DNA from: a virus
Reading direction: 5' to 3' (one strand)
Length of the DNA: 31,395 bases
Virus record (IMG/VR): IMGVR_UViG_3300037189_004340
Span: 1 to 31,395 of that record
This document shows, in pieces, positions 1-6,304 of this stretch (positions are counted from its first letter, which is position 1; each line of letters starts with the position of its first letter). The notes beneath the pieces were generated by a model that saw only the letters and a program-made list of their open reading frames with translations, ran no database searches and had not been told where the DNA came from. Made by a program: the position numbers and the translations under genes.

Positions 1-198
1 AAGCGTTCGGCGGATGGACACTCGGCAATAGTTCTCGAAATCTTTGAGCGCGGCGGCGTTCCCTTGGGCTTCGGCAAGTTCGCGTTCGAGCTGGCGGGCG
101 AAGTCATACCAGTGTGGCCATGATCGAGATTGCGGCACCCCCGCGTTGGTCATGGTGGTTGCGTGCGCATCCGTCCTCGGTGTTGGTTCTGTTTTCAT
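1..198 (-). CDS. Small phage protein, C-terminus cut off by window edge
   Basis: The frame is open from ATG at 198 to the window edge, giving 66 codons. The start overlaps the stop of the preceding gene as ATGA at 195-198. The visible protein has a polar N-terminus followed by a charged helix containing DFARQLERELAEA. Helices of this type (W/F-x-x-A-R-x-L-E-R-E-L) are common in small hypothetical proteins of phage early regions. The helix may form a coiled coil. No function can be assigned. Confidence 0.75.
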   Translation of the reverse strand, partial: MKTEPTPRTDAHATTMTNAGVPQSRSWPHWYDFARQLERELAEAQGNAAALKDFENYCRVSIRRTL

Positions 199-353
199 AA
201 TTTCTCAATGGTTAGCTTGTATCTGTTGCCGTCTGCGTCCGTGACAAGAATCACGTTGTCGCTGTCGGCGGATTCTGAGGCTGATTCGATGGTTGCTTGT
301 GCAAATTCGCATAGCACCTCGATAATGTCGGCTCGTATGTCGGTGATGTTCAT
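195..353 (-). CDS. Small acidic hypothetical protein (52 aa)
   Basis: ATG at 353 opens a 52-aa protein, MNITDIRADIIEVL..., with an acidic helical N-terminal half and a C-terminal part (VILVTDADGNRYKLTIEKL) that reads like a small beta hairpin. Its stop forms an ATGA overlap with the next gene. It lies 41 nt after the stop of the 64-aa CXXCH gene. An in-frame upstream extension to 431 would overlap that gene and is unlikely. The family is not recognised. Confidence 0.6.
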   Translation of the reverse strand: MNITDIRADIIEVLCEFAQATIESASESADSDNVILVTDADGNRYKLTIEKL

Positions 354-394
354 GGCTTGATTGCGCGTATTCAGCCGCGCCCCTGATTTTGGTT

Positions 395-589
395 TTAGGC
401 GAGATTTGCAGCGAGCCACGATTCCATCCACGCCTTCATGATTGGCAAACTAGCTCCCATTTGTTTGTTTTCGTGTTGGTCAATCAGGCTCATGAGGTTG
501 CTGTCATGGCAGGGAATGCATTTTTTGCCAGATTTGAAAGCGATGGTTCCAAGGACTGCGGCGGTGACGATTGCGGTTTCAGTTTTCAT
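395..589 (-). CDS. Small protein with N-terminal hydrophobic segment and CXXCH motif
   Basis: The product is 64 aa from ATG at 589. Residues 6-17 (AIVTAAVLGTIA) form a short hydrophobic stretch, followed by KSGKKCIPCHDSNLM. CIPCH matches the CXXCH haem-c attachment pattern, and a methionine follows. The protein is short for a cytochrome c and its hydrophobic segment is short for a signal peptide, so the motif may bind metal or be coincidental. ATG at 589 was chosen because it lies about 20 nt downstream of a good promoter at 615-642. The in-frame codon at 619 would fall inside that promoter's -10 box. Confidence 0.6.
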   Translation of the reverse strand: MKTETAIVTAAVLGTIAFKSGKKCIPCHDSNLMSLIDQHENKQMGASLPIMKAWMESWLAANLA

Positions 590-614
590 ATTGTTTATTT
601 CTGGTGACGCGCTC

Positions 615-642
615 ATCATAACGAAAACGCGTCCGTAATCAA
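615..642 (-). promoter_or_regulatory. Sigma70-like promoter P1 for the left-end operon
   Basis: On the minus strand TTGATT (637-642) and TATGAT (615-620) are separated by 16 nt. The spacer ends in GCGTTTTCGT, and CGCG follows the -10 box after exactly 3 nt. The same arrangement occurs at 7310, 8907 and 21624. The promoter would serve the gene starting at 589. Confidence 0.6.
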
Positions 643-673
643 GATTTATTTTGCGAAAATCGAAAAAAGTTTT

Positions 674-700
674 CTAGCCTTTATTTATCAAGGCTTCTAG
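674..700 (-). terminator. Weak hairpin at the end of the preceding operon
   Basis: AGCCTT (676-681) can pair with AAGGCT (690-695) across an 8-nt loop. On the minus strand the stem is followed by AGAAAAC and then six T. It overlaps the stop of the 65-aa gene and precedes promoter P1. The stem is only 6 bp and AT-rich, so termination would be inefficient. Confidence 0.35.
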
Positions 701-878
701 GCTCCCATTTTTTTGGCGGATAGTCGTCTGTAATCAGATTTTCGCACTCGAAAGCGACAATCAGCGGCGGTGCGATTATGCTTTCGCTGTTATTCCTAGG
801 CGCGATTCGCCGCAAGCATGTCTCGCATTCTTCCCATTCCGCGCCGTTGCAACGGGCAGTGTCGTTTGGTAGATTCAT
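681..878 (-). CDS. Small cysteine-rich phage protein (65 aa)
   Basis: ATG at 878 overlaps the upstream stop as ATGA, and the product is 65 aa. It contains four cysteines in the pattern C-x7-C-x2-C-x20-C (residues 10, 18, 21 and about 43), with EECETCLRRIAP and a later FECENLI. The spacing suggests a small zinc-binding protein or an oligomeric cysteine protein. Such short CxxC proteins are frequent in phage early operons, but no named family is claimed. A weak hairpin overlaps its 3' end. Confidence 0.65.
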   Translation of the reverse strand: MNLPNDTARCNGAEWEECETCLRRIAPRNNSESIIAPPLIVAFECENLITDDYPPKKWEPRSLDK

Positions 879-1081
879 GGCTCGCTGATGACATAGACTG
901 CGCACCCGTCACGCCGTCCGATTTGTTTGATTTTGCCCATGGCTTTTAGCTCGGTGATGCGTCCACTGATTGCGTTCATGCCGCATCCGTGCCGCTCTGC
1001 AATTTCCTTGCAAGTTGCGCCGTCACCAAGCGCGGATGATGGCGGCGATGAGATGGCAAGCAAAGCGCAAGGCAAGCGCAA
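875..1081 (-). CDS. Small winged-helix-like protein with no good start (possible frameshift)
   Basis: The C-terminal 50 residues read as a small winged-helix DNA-binding domain: GATCKEIAERHGCGMNAISG supplies the helix-turn-helix, then RITELKAMGKIK and a wing ending VYVISEP. The stop is ATGA-coupled to the next gene, which supports translation of this frame. No ATG exists in frame before residue 35; the longest option uses TTG at 1081. An ATG at 1106 in a neighbouring frame opens 27 codons ending CHLIAAIIRAW and stopping at 1023. A +1 shift near 1030 would join the two into a full-length winged-helix protein. It may be a frameshifted or TTG-started gene. Confidence 0.55.
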   Translation of the reverse strand: MRLPCALLAISSPPSSALGDGATCKEIAERHGCGMNAISGRITELKAMGKIKQIGRRDGCAVYVISEP

Positions 1082-1180
1082 GTGTGATGATGGTTGCGAG
1101 GTTCATGGTGAAACGATTGTTTGAATGAGTTATAAAACGGGCGTTTGATTGTTTTGGTGGTAATCGGGTTTGTGGGGTAA

Positions 1181-1240
1181 TGGGGGAATTATATACATTC
1201 CCCCATTCCCCCACTTTTTAGACGGGGAGTGTGGGGGAAT
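1181..1240. repeat. Nested GGGGGAAT inverted repeats after the helicase gene
   Basis: TGGGGGAAT (1181-1189) pairs with ATTCCCCCA (1197-1205) across a 7-nt AT loop. A second perfect 10-bp inverted repeat is ATTCCCCCAC (1205-1214) with GTGGGGGAAT (1231-1240). Two further GGGGAAAT units lie in the end of the upstream coding sequence (about 1251-1267). The AT loop contains TATAAT on the minus strand, so a promoter or protein-binding site is possible. No T-run follows, so it is not a canonical terminator. The 133 bp between genes (1107-1239) hold nothing else recognisable. Confidence 0.6.
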
Positions 1241-2268
1241 TAAAAATCAATTTCCCCATTTCCCCATTTATCTTTATTCTGTAAGGGTTTCAGCACAATT
1301 TGATTCCCCACTTTCTCCCACTGGCTAGCACACTCCCGCTTTCTATCGCCAAACGTATCAGCCCCCATGCCATAGGCTAGAACGGCAGCTTCGAGCCACT
1401 CATTCGGGCTTGGTTGCGGCAGTAGCTTTAGAATCATATCGCAAGTGAATTTCTTCTTGGCACCTGCTTTTTTCTTGCTCGCCTGTGCCATGATTTCATC
1501 CTCTGCTTTTACCACGCACGAAGTCACGACTTTCCCCCTGCGATTGGTTCCCACGTCCACGGGTTCCAGTGAGAAACATAAGGCGGGTATCGGTGCAAGG
1601 TCGCGTTGTTTGCATACGGTGGCGACTCGGTATTTGTCCTCGGGGTCGGGGTGCGTGATTTCAATCTCGGTATCAATAGCGGCACGCAAGCAACTATGCC
1701 CCCGCGCCCCCCGTGCTTGGTCTTTCCCGCTATGGTGAATCACGCACACGTGCGCCCCTGTGGTTTCCTTCACTGCGTCGATTGATTCCACGGCTTTTCC
1801 CATGTCCTCTCCCTTGTTTTCGTCGCCCCCTGCCATGGCTCGCGCCATTGTGTCGATGATGACAAAGCGAACGGGCATACCAGCGGCGGCTGATACGCTT
1901 TCAATCATTCGCTTGATTGCTTCGGGGTGGTCGGGGTGAAGTAGATTCACGGGCGAGAAGCATAGAAAGAACGGTGCGCCCTCGGGGAGTATGCCCCTTA
2001 GTCTCATCGCCTTGATTCTGTTTGCCGCGCCTGTGCGCCCTTCTAGGGCGATATACAGCACCGCGCCCTGTTCCACTTCCTTTCCTTGCCATTCGCGCCC
2101 TGTTGCCACGTGTGCGCCAATGTCGATGGCAAAGAATGTTTTTCCGCTGTTGCTCGCCCCGTAGATGACAGATGCCGCCCCATCGGTAAGCAAGTCTTCC
2201 ACGAAGTCAAACGCCTCATTACTCTGCGCGTTTCCGCCGTGTTTGTTTTTGGTGATGTCTGTTTTCAT
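1240..2268 (-). CDS. RepA/DnaB-like hexameric ATPase (AAA_25-type helicase)
   Basis: This 342-aa RecA-fold ATPase probably acts as the phage replicative helicase. The Walker A motif is GASNSGKT (residues 37-44), the Walker B is VRFVIIDT with D139, and VIHHSG at about 177-182 matches the histidine-containing motif of RepA/KaiC-like proteins. The layout resembles RSF1010 RepA and related phage and plasmid helicases. ATG at 2268 was chosen because it overlaps the upstream stop as ATGA. The gene directly follows the loader and initiator genes, so the three form a replication set. The last codons contain repeated GGGGAAAT units shared with the intergenic repeat. Confidence 0.8.
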   Translation of the reverse strand: MKTDITKNKHGGNAQSNEAFDFVEDLLTDGAASVIYGASNSGKTFFAIDIGAHVATGREWQGKEVEQGAVLYIALEGRTGAANRIKAMRLRGILPEGAPFFLCFSPVNLLHPDHPEAIKRMIESVSAAAGMPVRFVIIDTMARAMAGGDENKGEDMGKAVESIDAVKETTGAHVCVIHHSGKDQARGARGHSCLRAAIDTEIEITHPDPEDKYRVATVCKQRDLAPIPALCFSLEPVDVGTNRRGKVVTSCVVKAEDEIMAQASKKKAGAKKKFTCDMILKLLPQPSPNEWLEAAVLAYGMGADTFGDRKRECASQWEKVGNQIVLKPLQNKDKWGNGEIDF

Positions 2269-3023
2269 TTTGTGTGTGTTGTTTGTTTTCTGTAGGATTG
2301 CCAGTTGCATTCGATGCCGCCACCGATTTCGGTAATGCGGCTTAGGATGCTTGGCGATAGTTGAGCTGCAAAGTCTTTGTTTGTGAGATTTGTGATGAGC
2401 ATAGTGGGGCGCATCGCATCGTAACGCTTGTCGATGATGTGGGTCAGCTTGTCGTCTTCGTATTTTGTCTCACCCCTGACATGTGCCTCGTCGATGACCA
2501 GAAACGCCGCTTGCACCAGGCTCTCCACAATGTCCAATTCGCTCGGCTGGTCTTTGCGAGAAAATCCGTTCTTCATCCGCATGAAGATGTCCATAGCTTT
2601 GACGTAAACGCAGGGACGCGCTTTGATCGGCATTGAAAAGCCATCACGGTATGCCGGCGGGAAATACGGGTCATGGAAAATGCCGTGCGTGGCAATCTCA
2701 AATGCAATCTGAGTCTTGCCCGTTCCGCGGTCGCCCCACGCTACTACGATGCCGCCGCTCTGTGCGATTTCCAAGGCTCGCTGATACGCCGCTTGCCACT
2801 CGATGCCGCGCAACTCGCCTGCGTGCTTGTGGCGCTCTGGAAAGTCGATTAGCGGGTGATCTGCCCTTTTCAGCGCAGAAATCGCTTGCAGGGGCATTTC
2901 TGGCGCGGGAATCGAAATTTCTGTGTCGTCACGCTCTGGCATGTCAGGCGCGGCTTCGATTAGCGCGTCAATTTTGCTCATCACGGCATCTAGCGCCTCT
3001 TTGGTTTCGGTTTCGGTGTTCAT
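2265..3023 (-). CDS. DnaC-like AAA+ helicase loader
   Basis: The 252-aa protein has a variable acidic N-terminus (1-90) and an AAA+ domain: Walker A GDRGTGKTQ (97-105), Walker B AFLVIDEA (D178, E179), and a sensor-like LITNL with following Arg residues. This matches DnaC/IstB-type loaders, which place a hexameric helicase on ssDNA. It lies between the initiator and the putative helicase, with ATGA overlaps on both sides, which fits an initiator-loader-helicase operon. The length is typical of phage DnaC homologues. Confidence 0.85.
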   Translation of the reverse strand: MNTETETKEALDAVMSKIDALIEAAPDMPERDDTEISIPAPEMPLQAISALKRADHPLIDFPERHKHAGELRGIEWQAAYQRALEIAQSGGIVVAWGDRGTGKTQIAFEIATHGIFHDPYFPPAYRDGFSMPIKARPCVYVKAMDIFMRMKNGFSRKDQPSELDIVESLVQAAFLVIDEAHVRGETKYEDDKLTHIIDKRYDAMRPTMLITNLTNKDFAAQLSPSILSRITEIGGGIECNWQSYRKQTTHTK

Positions 3024-3805
3024 GCTTCGGGGATTTCGTGGGTTTCACCTGAGTCTTTAGGGTTGCGGTCTGCGTAGGTGGATTGAGTGCCGCCACTTAA
3101 ACGTGCGTTTGTTTTTTGACTAGGCATGTATTTTGCAGATTTCCATGAACGAATCATTGCTTGCCAATTTTTGATTGGCTTGCCGTTTTTCGTCCACCCG
3201 TTTGATTCCCAATGGTGAAACATGTATTCGCCATCAGATTCAGGCAATCCAAGTTCACGCGCAAAGACGCGAACAGCGTCAATAGACGGGCGATACATGA
3301 CGATACGCGCCTTATTGCTCTTAGTCTTACTTAGTTCTAGTTCTTCTGTATCTGCCTCTGCTTCTGCTTCTGCTTTGTCAGGCAAAAGCGTTACATCGGC
3401 GTTACAATGCGTTACAGGTGCGTTACATAGCGTTACATTTGCGTTACGCGCACGATGCCGCTTTACGCGCTTGGCGGTTGCTTCTTTGCGGTCCTCCAAG
3501 CTAGCCATGCGGCGATACTTGGCGTGATTCAATAACTCCCATCCTCCGTCAATTGGCACGATGCGCCGTCCGTCAAAGTCAGGCGTGCGGCTATGCTTAT
3601 CAGGCGATAAGAGCTTGCCAATTGCCATTTCAGCATCAGCAACAGAAACGCCTGATAATCGCGCAAGGCCTGGAATGCTTGCTTGCACTTCGCCGTTTTG
3701 GTCGCAGATTGCCAGCATGGTTATCCAGACAATGCGCGTTTTATCGTCCTCCGTCCAGATGGTGCTGGTCACAATCGAATTGAATAGTTTTGTGTAGTTA
3801 GCCAT
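3020..3805 (-). CDS. Phage replication initiator (lambda O-type position) containing the origin
   Basis: The 261-aa protein begins MANYTKLFNSIVTSTIW, followed by a winged-helix region (to about residue 100). This N-terminus is widespread in phage replication proteins. A basic stretch (RKEATAKRVKRHRARN) leads into a low-complexity linker (NVTLCNAPVTHCNADVTLL, then EAEAEAD). A C-terminal helical domain containing HHWESNGWTKNGKPIKNW follows. The linker's repeated NVT/PVT units are encoded by six direct repeats of GCGTTACA, so the origin appears to lie inside the gene as in lambda O. A perfect -35 TTGACA and further GCGTTAC motifs precede the gene, suggesting autoregulation. DnaC-like and helicase genes follow by ATGA overlaps. 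Confidence 0.8.
   Translation of the reverse strand: MANYTKLFNSIVTSTIWTEDDKTRIVWITMLAICDQNGEVQASIPGLARLSGVSVADAEMAIGKLLSPDKHSRTPDFDGRRIVPIDGGWELLNHAKYRRMASLEDRKEATAKRVKRHRARNANVTLCNAPVTHCNADVTLLPDKAEAEAEADTEELELSKTKSNKARIVMYRPSIDAVRVFARELGLPESDGEYMFHHWESNGWTKNGKPIKNWQAMIRSWKSAKYMPSQKTNARLSGGTQSTYADRNPKDSGETHEIPEA
3388..3448. repeat. Six phased iterons GCGTTACA: probable replication origin
   Basis: On the plus strand GCGTTACA starts at 3388, 3399, 3409, 3420 and 3430, with GCGTTACG at 3441. The steps are 11, 10, 11, 10 and 11 bp, an average of about one B-DNA turn, so bound monomers would sit on one face. The array lies in the linker-coding part of the initiator gene. The purine/pyrimidine-biased stretch just left of it (3340-3380, CTTCTG repeats) could be the unwinding region. 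Confidence 0.8.
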
Positions 3806-3821
3806 AAATTTGTGTTTCCTT

Positions 3822-3854
3822 GCGTTACTGTAACGATAAAGCGTTACATGTCAA
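3822..3854 (-). promoter_or_regulatory. Promoter of the replication operon overlapped by iteron-like operators
   Basis: On the minus strand TTGACA (3849-3854) and TACAGT (3827-3832) are 16 nt apart. The plus strand carries GCGTTACA at 3841-3848, next to the -35 box. The palindrome CGTTAC-T-GTAACG (3823-3835) lies over the -10 box. These are the same words as the iterons inside the gene, so the initiator likely represses its own promoter. The remaining gap bases (3855-3897) show nothing else. Confidence 0.65.
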
Positions 3855-3897
3855 AAACGATGTTTGCCCATAGATGGAAAATAATGCCGCTTTTGTG

Positions 3898-4194
3898 CTA
3901 TTTCATCAGCTTCGACAAATACTCCACGCCCTTTTTCGTCGTCTTGTAGTTGTTGCGCTGGTGACTGCCGTTCTTGCCTTTGACTTTCTGCCATTGTTTT
4001 TCAAGCAATCCTTGCGCGATGTATTCGTGAAAGCGAATCGACTTCTTAGGGGTCATGTTCGCCTTGTCGCGTATCTCTTTGCGCGTCTGCCATTTGCCAT
4101 GCGCAGCCATAAGGATTTTGATCTTTATCATCTCCTTGGCGGTCGGCTTCATGTTTCGCAGCAGTCGCAAAACGTCATTGATGCGGTCGTTCAT
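3898..4194 (-). CDS. Winged-helix DNA-binding protein (98 aa)
   Basis: The 98-aa basic protein contains a winged-helix pattern: AKEMIKIKILMAAHGKWQ as helix 1, TRKEIRDKANMTPKKSIRFH as the helix-turn-helix, then EYIAQGLLEKQW and a basic wing ending TTKKGVEYLSKLM. It resembles MarR/PadR-like small phage transcription factors. Its ATG overlaps the resolvase stop as ATGA. It is the last gene before the replication promoter region, so a role in controlling that switch is possible but not shown. Confidence 0.7.
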   Translation of the reverse strand: MNDRINDVLRLLRNMKPTAKEMIKIKILMAAHGKWQTRKEIRDKANMTPKKSIRFHEYIAQGLLEKQWQKVKGKNGSHQRNNYKTTKKGVEYLSKLMK

Positions 4195-4628
4195 GGCTGT
4201 CTCGTTCCGTAGGTTGCAATCAAAAGCGCATCAGCCGTGGCGTGAGTGACTTTTAACTGTGGGTATAGTTCCTGCGCTTTGCGCTTGGTGACGTTCTTAT
4301 TGCCTTTCGACATGCACCCCATAGCTTTCTGCCATGCTTGCGGACGGACGCGCTCAAAGGGGATGCCAGCAGCAGTGAGTGCCATTTCGAGATGTCCAAA
4401 GCCATTCCCGAAGGTGAAGGCGCTGACCACTCCCATGCCTGGACTGGAGGACACTTGCTCTATGTAGGCGTGAATGCCAGTGCCGCCAGTGTTGGCATTG
4501 AGACTAATATCAACAATGAGATCCCATAAATCAGCAAGCGTGTCCGGCATCTTCTCTGCGCATGGTTTGCCGTCTGCGATCCACGCGATGCCGCCGTTCT
4601 TGCCAGGGTCAATTCCGATTGTAATCAT
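4191..4628 (-). CDS. RuvC-like Holliday junction resolvase
   Basis: The 145-aa RNase H-fold nuclease starts MITIGIDPGKNGGIA, with the first catalytic Asp at D7. YIEQV supplies E57, and HATADALLIA near the C-terminus supplies H129 and D133, matching the acidic residues of the RuvC active site. PFERVRPQAWQK resembles the RuvC substrate-binding region. Phage resolvases of this kind trim branched DNA before packaging. The ATG at 4628 overlaps the exonuclease stop as ATGA. A longer in-frame reading to 4730 overlaps the exonuclease heavily and is rejected. Confidence 0.85.
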   Translation of the reverse strand: MITIGIDPGKNGGIAWIADGKPCAEKMPDTLADLWDLIVDISLNANTGGTGIHAYIEQVSSSPGMGVVSAFTFGNGFGHLEMALTAAGIPFERVRPQAWQKAMGCMSKGNKNVTKRKAQELYPQLKVTHATADALLIATYGTRQP

Positions 4629-5323
4629 AATTCCCCCTTTCCATGAATGCTCTGCCAAGCAACAGGCGCATACCGTTGCGGTGACTTGTTCAGCATCGCA
4701 TCCTTGTATTCCTGTAACCATCGCCCCCAATTATCGCGCAAGTCGCGCTCTGCGTCATCTAACGCGGCGGACAATGCTTTGGTGTAATCGTCAGGCGTGA
4801 CTTCGATGACGTTGAAATCTAACGGCCACGCCTCGGGGCAATAGTTGACGTAAAGCCATGACTGCAATCCCGTCACATCTAGCGAGCCATGCACCTGCGG
4901 CTTGTTCTCAGTCGGCAACTTGCCGCCGTTGATGATCGCAAGATGCTTTTCGAGCTTGTAGCATTTGATTTCCACGCCGCCAATCGGCTTGTCATTGTGG
5001 TAAATCAGCCCGTCAGGTGACGCGCCACGGATGGCGCCGTCTTTGATGCACAAGCCAGCGGTGCGAATGTCAAAGCCAGTTTCGTCAATCAGGCGTTGCA
5101 ATGCAATAGGCTCAAGCTCATGCCCTCGGTCAGTCCATTCGTTGCCAGAAAAGCCTGGCACTTCGAATTCGGTGGCGATAGCGAGCCTGCGCAAATACAT
5201 TTCGCGCTGTTCGCTGGTCTTGCCCGTGCCAGTGTAAATCTTGGCAAACTCGCTGGCCGTAGGGCGAACCGTGCGCCATTTGTGCCATTCGGCGCTTCCT
5301 TGGTCTAGGTTGAGGATTTTCAT
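4625..5323 (-). CDS. YqaJ/lambda-exo-type recombination exonuclease
   Basis: The 232-aa PD-(D/E)XK nuclease carries RGHELEP (about 66-72), GASPDGLI (D104) and GGVEIKCYK (E118, K120), the catalytic signature of the YqaJ/lambda exonuclease family. The N-terminal QGSAEWHKWR is also typical. It degrades the 5' strand of dsDNA ends to leave 3' tails for the annealase, here RecT, encoded four genes upstream. Together with SSB and the RuvC-like enzyme it forms a complete recombination module. The start is ATGA-coupled to the 107-aa gene. Confidence 0.88.
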   Translation of the reverse strand: MKILNLDQGSAEWHKWRTVRPTASEFAKIYTGTGKTSEQREMYLRRLAIATEFEVPGFSGNEWTDRGHELEPIALQRLIDETGFDIRTAGLCIKDGAIRGASPDGLIYHNDKPIGGVEIKCYKLEKHLAIINGGKLPTENKPQVHGSLDVTGLQSWLYVNYCPEAWPLDFNVIEVTPDDYTKALSAALDDAERDLRDNWGRWLQEYKDAMLNKSPQRYAPVAWQSIHGKGEL

Positions 5324-5643
5324 TGTTTTTTCAATATCAAAAGTTTCGACAATTCATCCGCCATTGCGCCGTATGCAATTGCCGCTCCAAGTGCTTTTTG
5401 TCCGCTTTCAAGCAAAAGATATTCTTCCTCATCCTTGAATTTTTGCACTGTGTCTTCTAGTTTTCTGACAACTTCAACGCATCGCATCGTTGCAGCAATT
5501 AGTCCACTTTCTCCCCAAAGCTCGCTGTCAGGATGCCCGTCTAGCGCAATTCTAAGATGTTCTTCGACTCGTTCTTGAGAGCATCCGTGCATTCTTTTTA
5601 TACCGGACGGGTCTGCGTATTTTTCTTTATCTGTCATTTTCAT
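5320..5643 (-). CDS. Hypothetical protein with helical bundle (107 aa)
   Basis: MKMTDKEKYADP opens a 107-aa protein that is mostly alpha-helical, with a charged middle (VVRKLEDTVQKFKDEEEYLL) likely to form a coiled coil. It has an ATGA overlap on both sides, between the 121-aa gene and the exonuclease. No family recognised. Its position suggests an early accessory or recombination-modulating role, but the sequence does not show one. Confidence 0.65.
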   Translation of the reverse strand: MKMTDKEKYADPSGIKRMHGCSQERVEEHLRIALDGHPDSELWGESGLIAATMRCVEVVRKLEDTVQKFKDEEEYLLLESGQKALGAAIAYGAMADELSKLLILKKQ

Positions 5644-6005
5644 ACGGCTTCGATGTGGAATTCAATACTGCCAAAATACTGCGTGCCTAGCCATTCATTA
5701 TCGGTTGCGTCCCAATATCGTATCTGGCGATTAGGCAATATGCCGCTGTCATAGCCCTTAAATTTGCCCCTGCCAACCCACCGTGATTTACCTTTCGGCA
5801 ACTCAGGCAGCGGAAACATCTCGGCAGGTATCTCAACCTCGCGCAAGGTCGGGTCGCTGTTAGCTTTTAGCGCATCGCATAAGAGTTGCATTGCGTCAAT
5901 GTCGCAGTCGTGCGCAAGCGTGATGCTTGTCACTACGTCCGCGCCGTCTGCGTCCACGATGTAGTTTTGCGGGTATTGCCCCGCGATTCGGAAAGGCGGT
6001 TTCAT
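5640..6005 (-). CDS. Hypothetical early protein (121 aa)
   Basis: The start MKPPFRIAG at 6005 overlaps the previous stop as ATGA, so the longer reading to 6059 is not preferred. The N-terminal half (FRIAGQYPQNYIVDADG..., then AMQLLCDALKANSD) resembles small phage proteins built of a beta-strand pair plus a helix. The C-terminal half is rich in Gly, Trp and aromatic residues (WVGRGKFKGYDSG, YWDATDNEWLGTQYFG). No function assigned. Confidence 0.65.
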   Translation of the reverse strand: MKPPFRIAGQYPQNYIVDADGADVVTSITLAHDCDIDAMQLLCDALKANSDPTLREVEIPAEMFPLPELPKGKSRWVGRGKFKGYDSGILPNRQIRYWDATDNEWLGTQYFGSIEFHIEAV

Positions 6006-6304
6006 GCGTCCTCCTTTCTTGCTTCGAGCATTGCGTCTGCGTAGCCATAAGCAGCCCACGCCATGCTATTCGATGGGCTATCAATTCCTTTTCTGGTGTT
6101 GCCAGGTCCGTTCATTAGCCCAAGGTGCGCTCCATCAGGAATCATGCCAGTATTGTTTCCGTCATCGTCGAAAACCGGAAGCGCACTAACTTGAAGCAAT
6201 CCCTGCAAAGCCGCCGCTGCGAAGTAGTCGCGGAGGGTCACGCCTTTTCCGTAGTCTCCGTGCAAGTGCAGCGGAAACGCGCTTGTATCTTGTTCTTCGC
6301 TCAT
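6002..6304 (-). CDS. Conserved phage hypothetical protein with LRDYFAAAALQGLL motif
   Basis: The 100-aa product contains GVTLRDYFAAAALQGLL and ends YADAMLEARKE, a pair of segments seen in many small proteins of proteobacterial phages and prophages, often near recombination genes. Its biochemical role is unknown. The ATG overlaps the recT stop (6301-6304), and it lies in the recT-exonuclease operon. Confidence 0.7.
   Translation of the reverse strand: MSEEQDTSAFPLHLHGDYGKGVTLRDYFAAAALQGLLQVSALPVFDDDGNNTGMIPDGAHLGLMNGPGNTRKGIDSPSNSMAWAAYGYADAMLEARKEDA

Noticed and set aside
1171-1240. G-quadruplex or simple terminator in the G-rich region
   Set aside because: Each strand has at most three nearby usable G-runs, and no T-run follows the hairpins.
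3340-3380. CTTCTG-type repeats as a microsatellite
   Set aside because: They encode the EAEAEAD linker of the initiator and are short. They are better explained as linker coding or as part of the origin.
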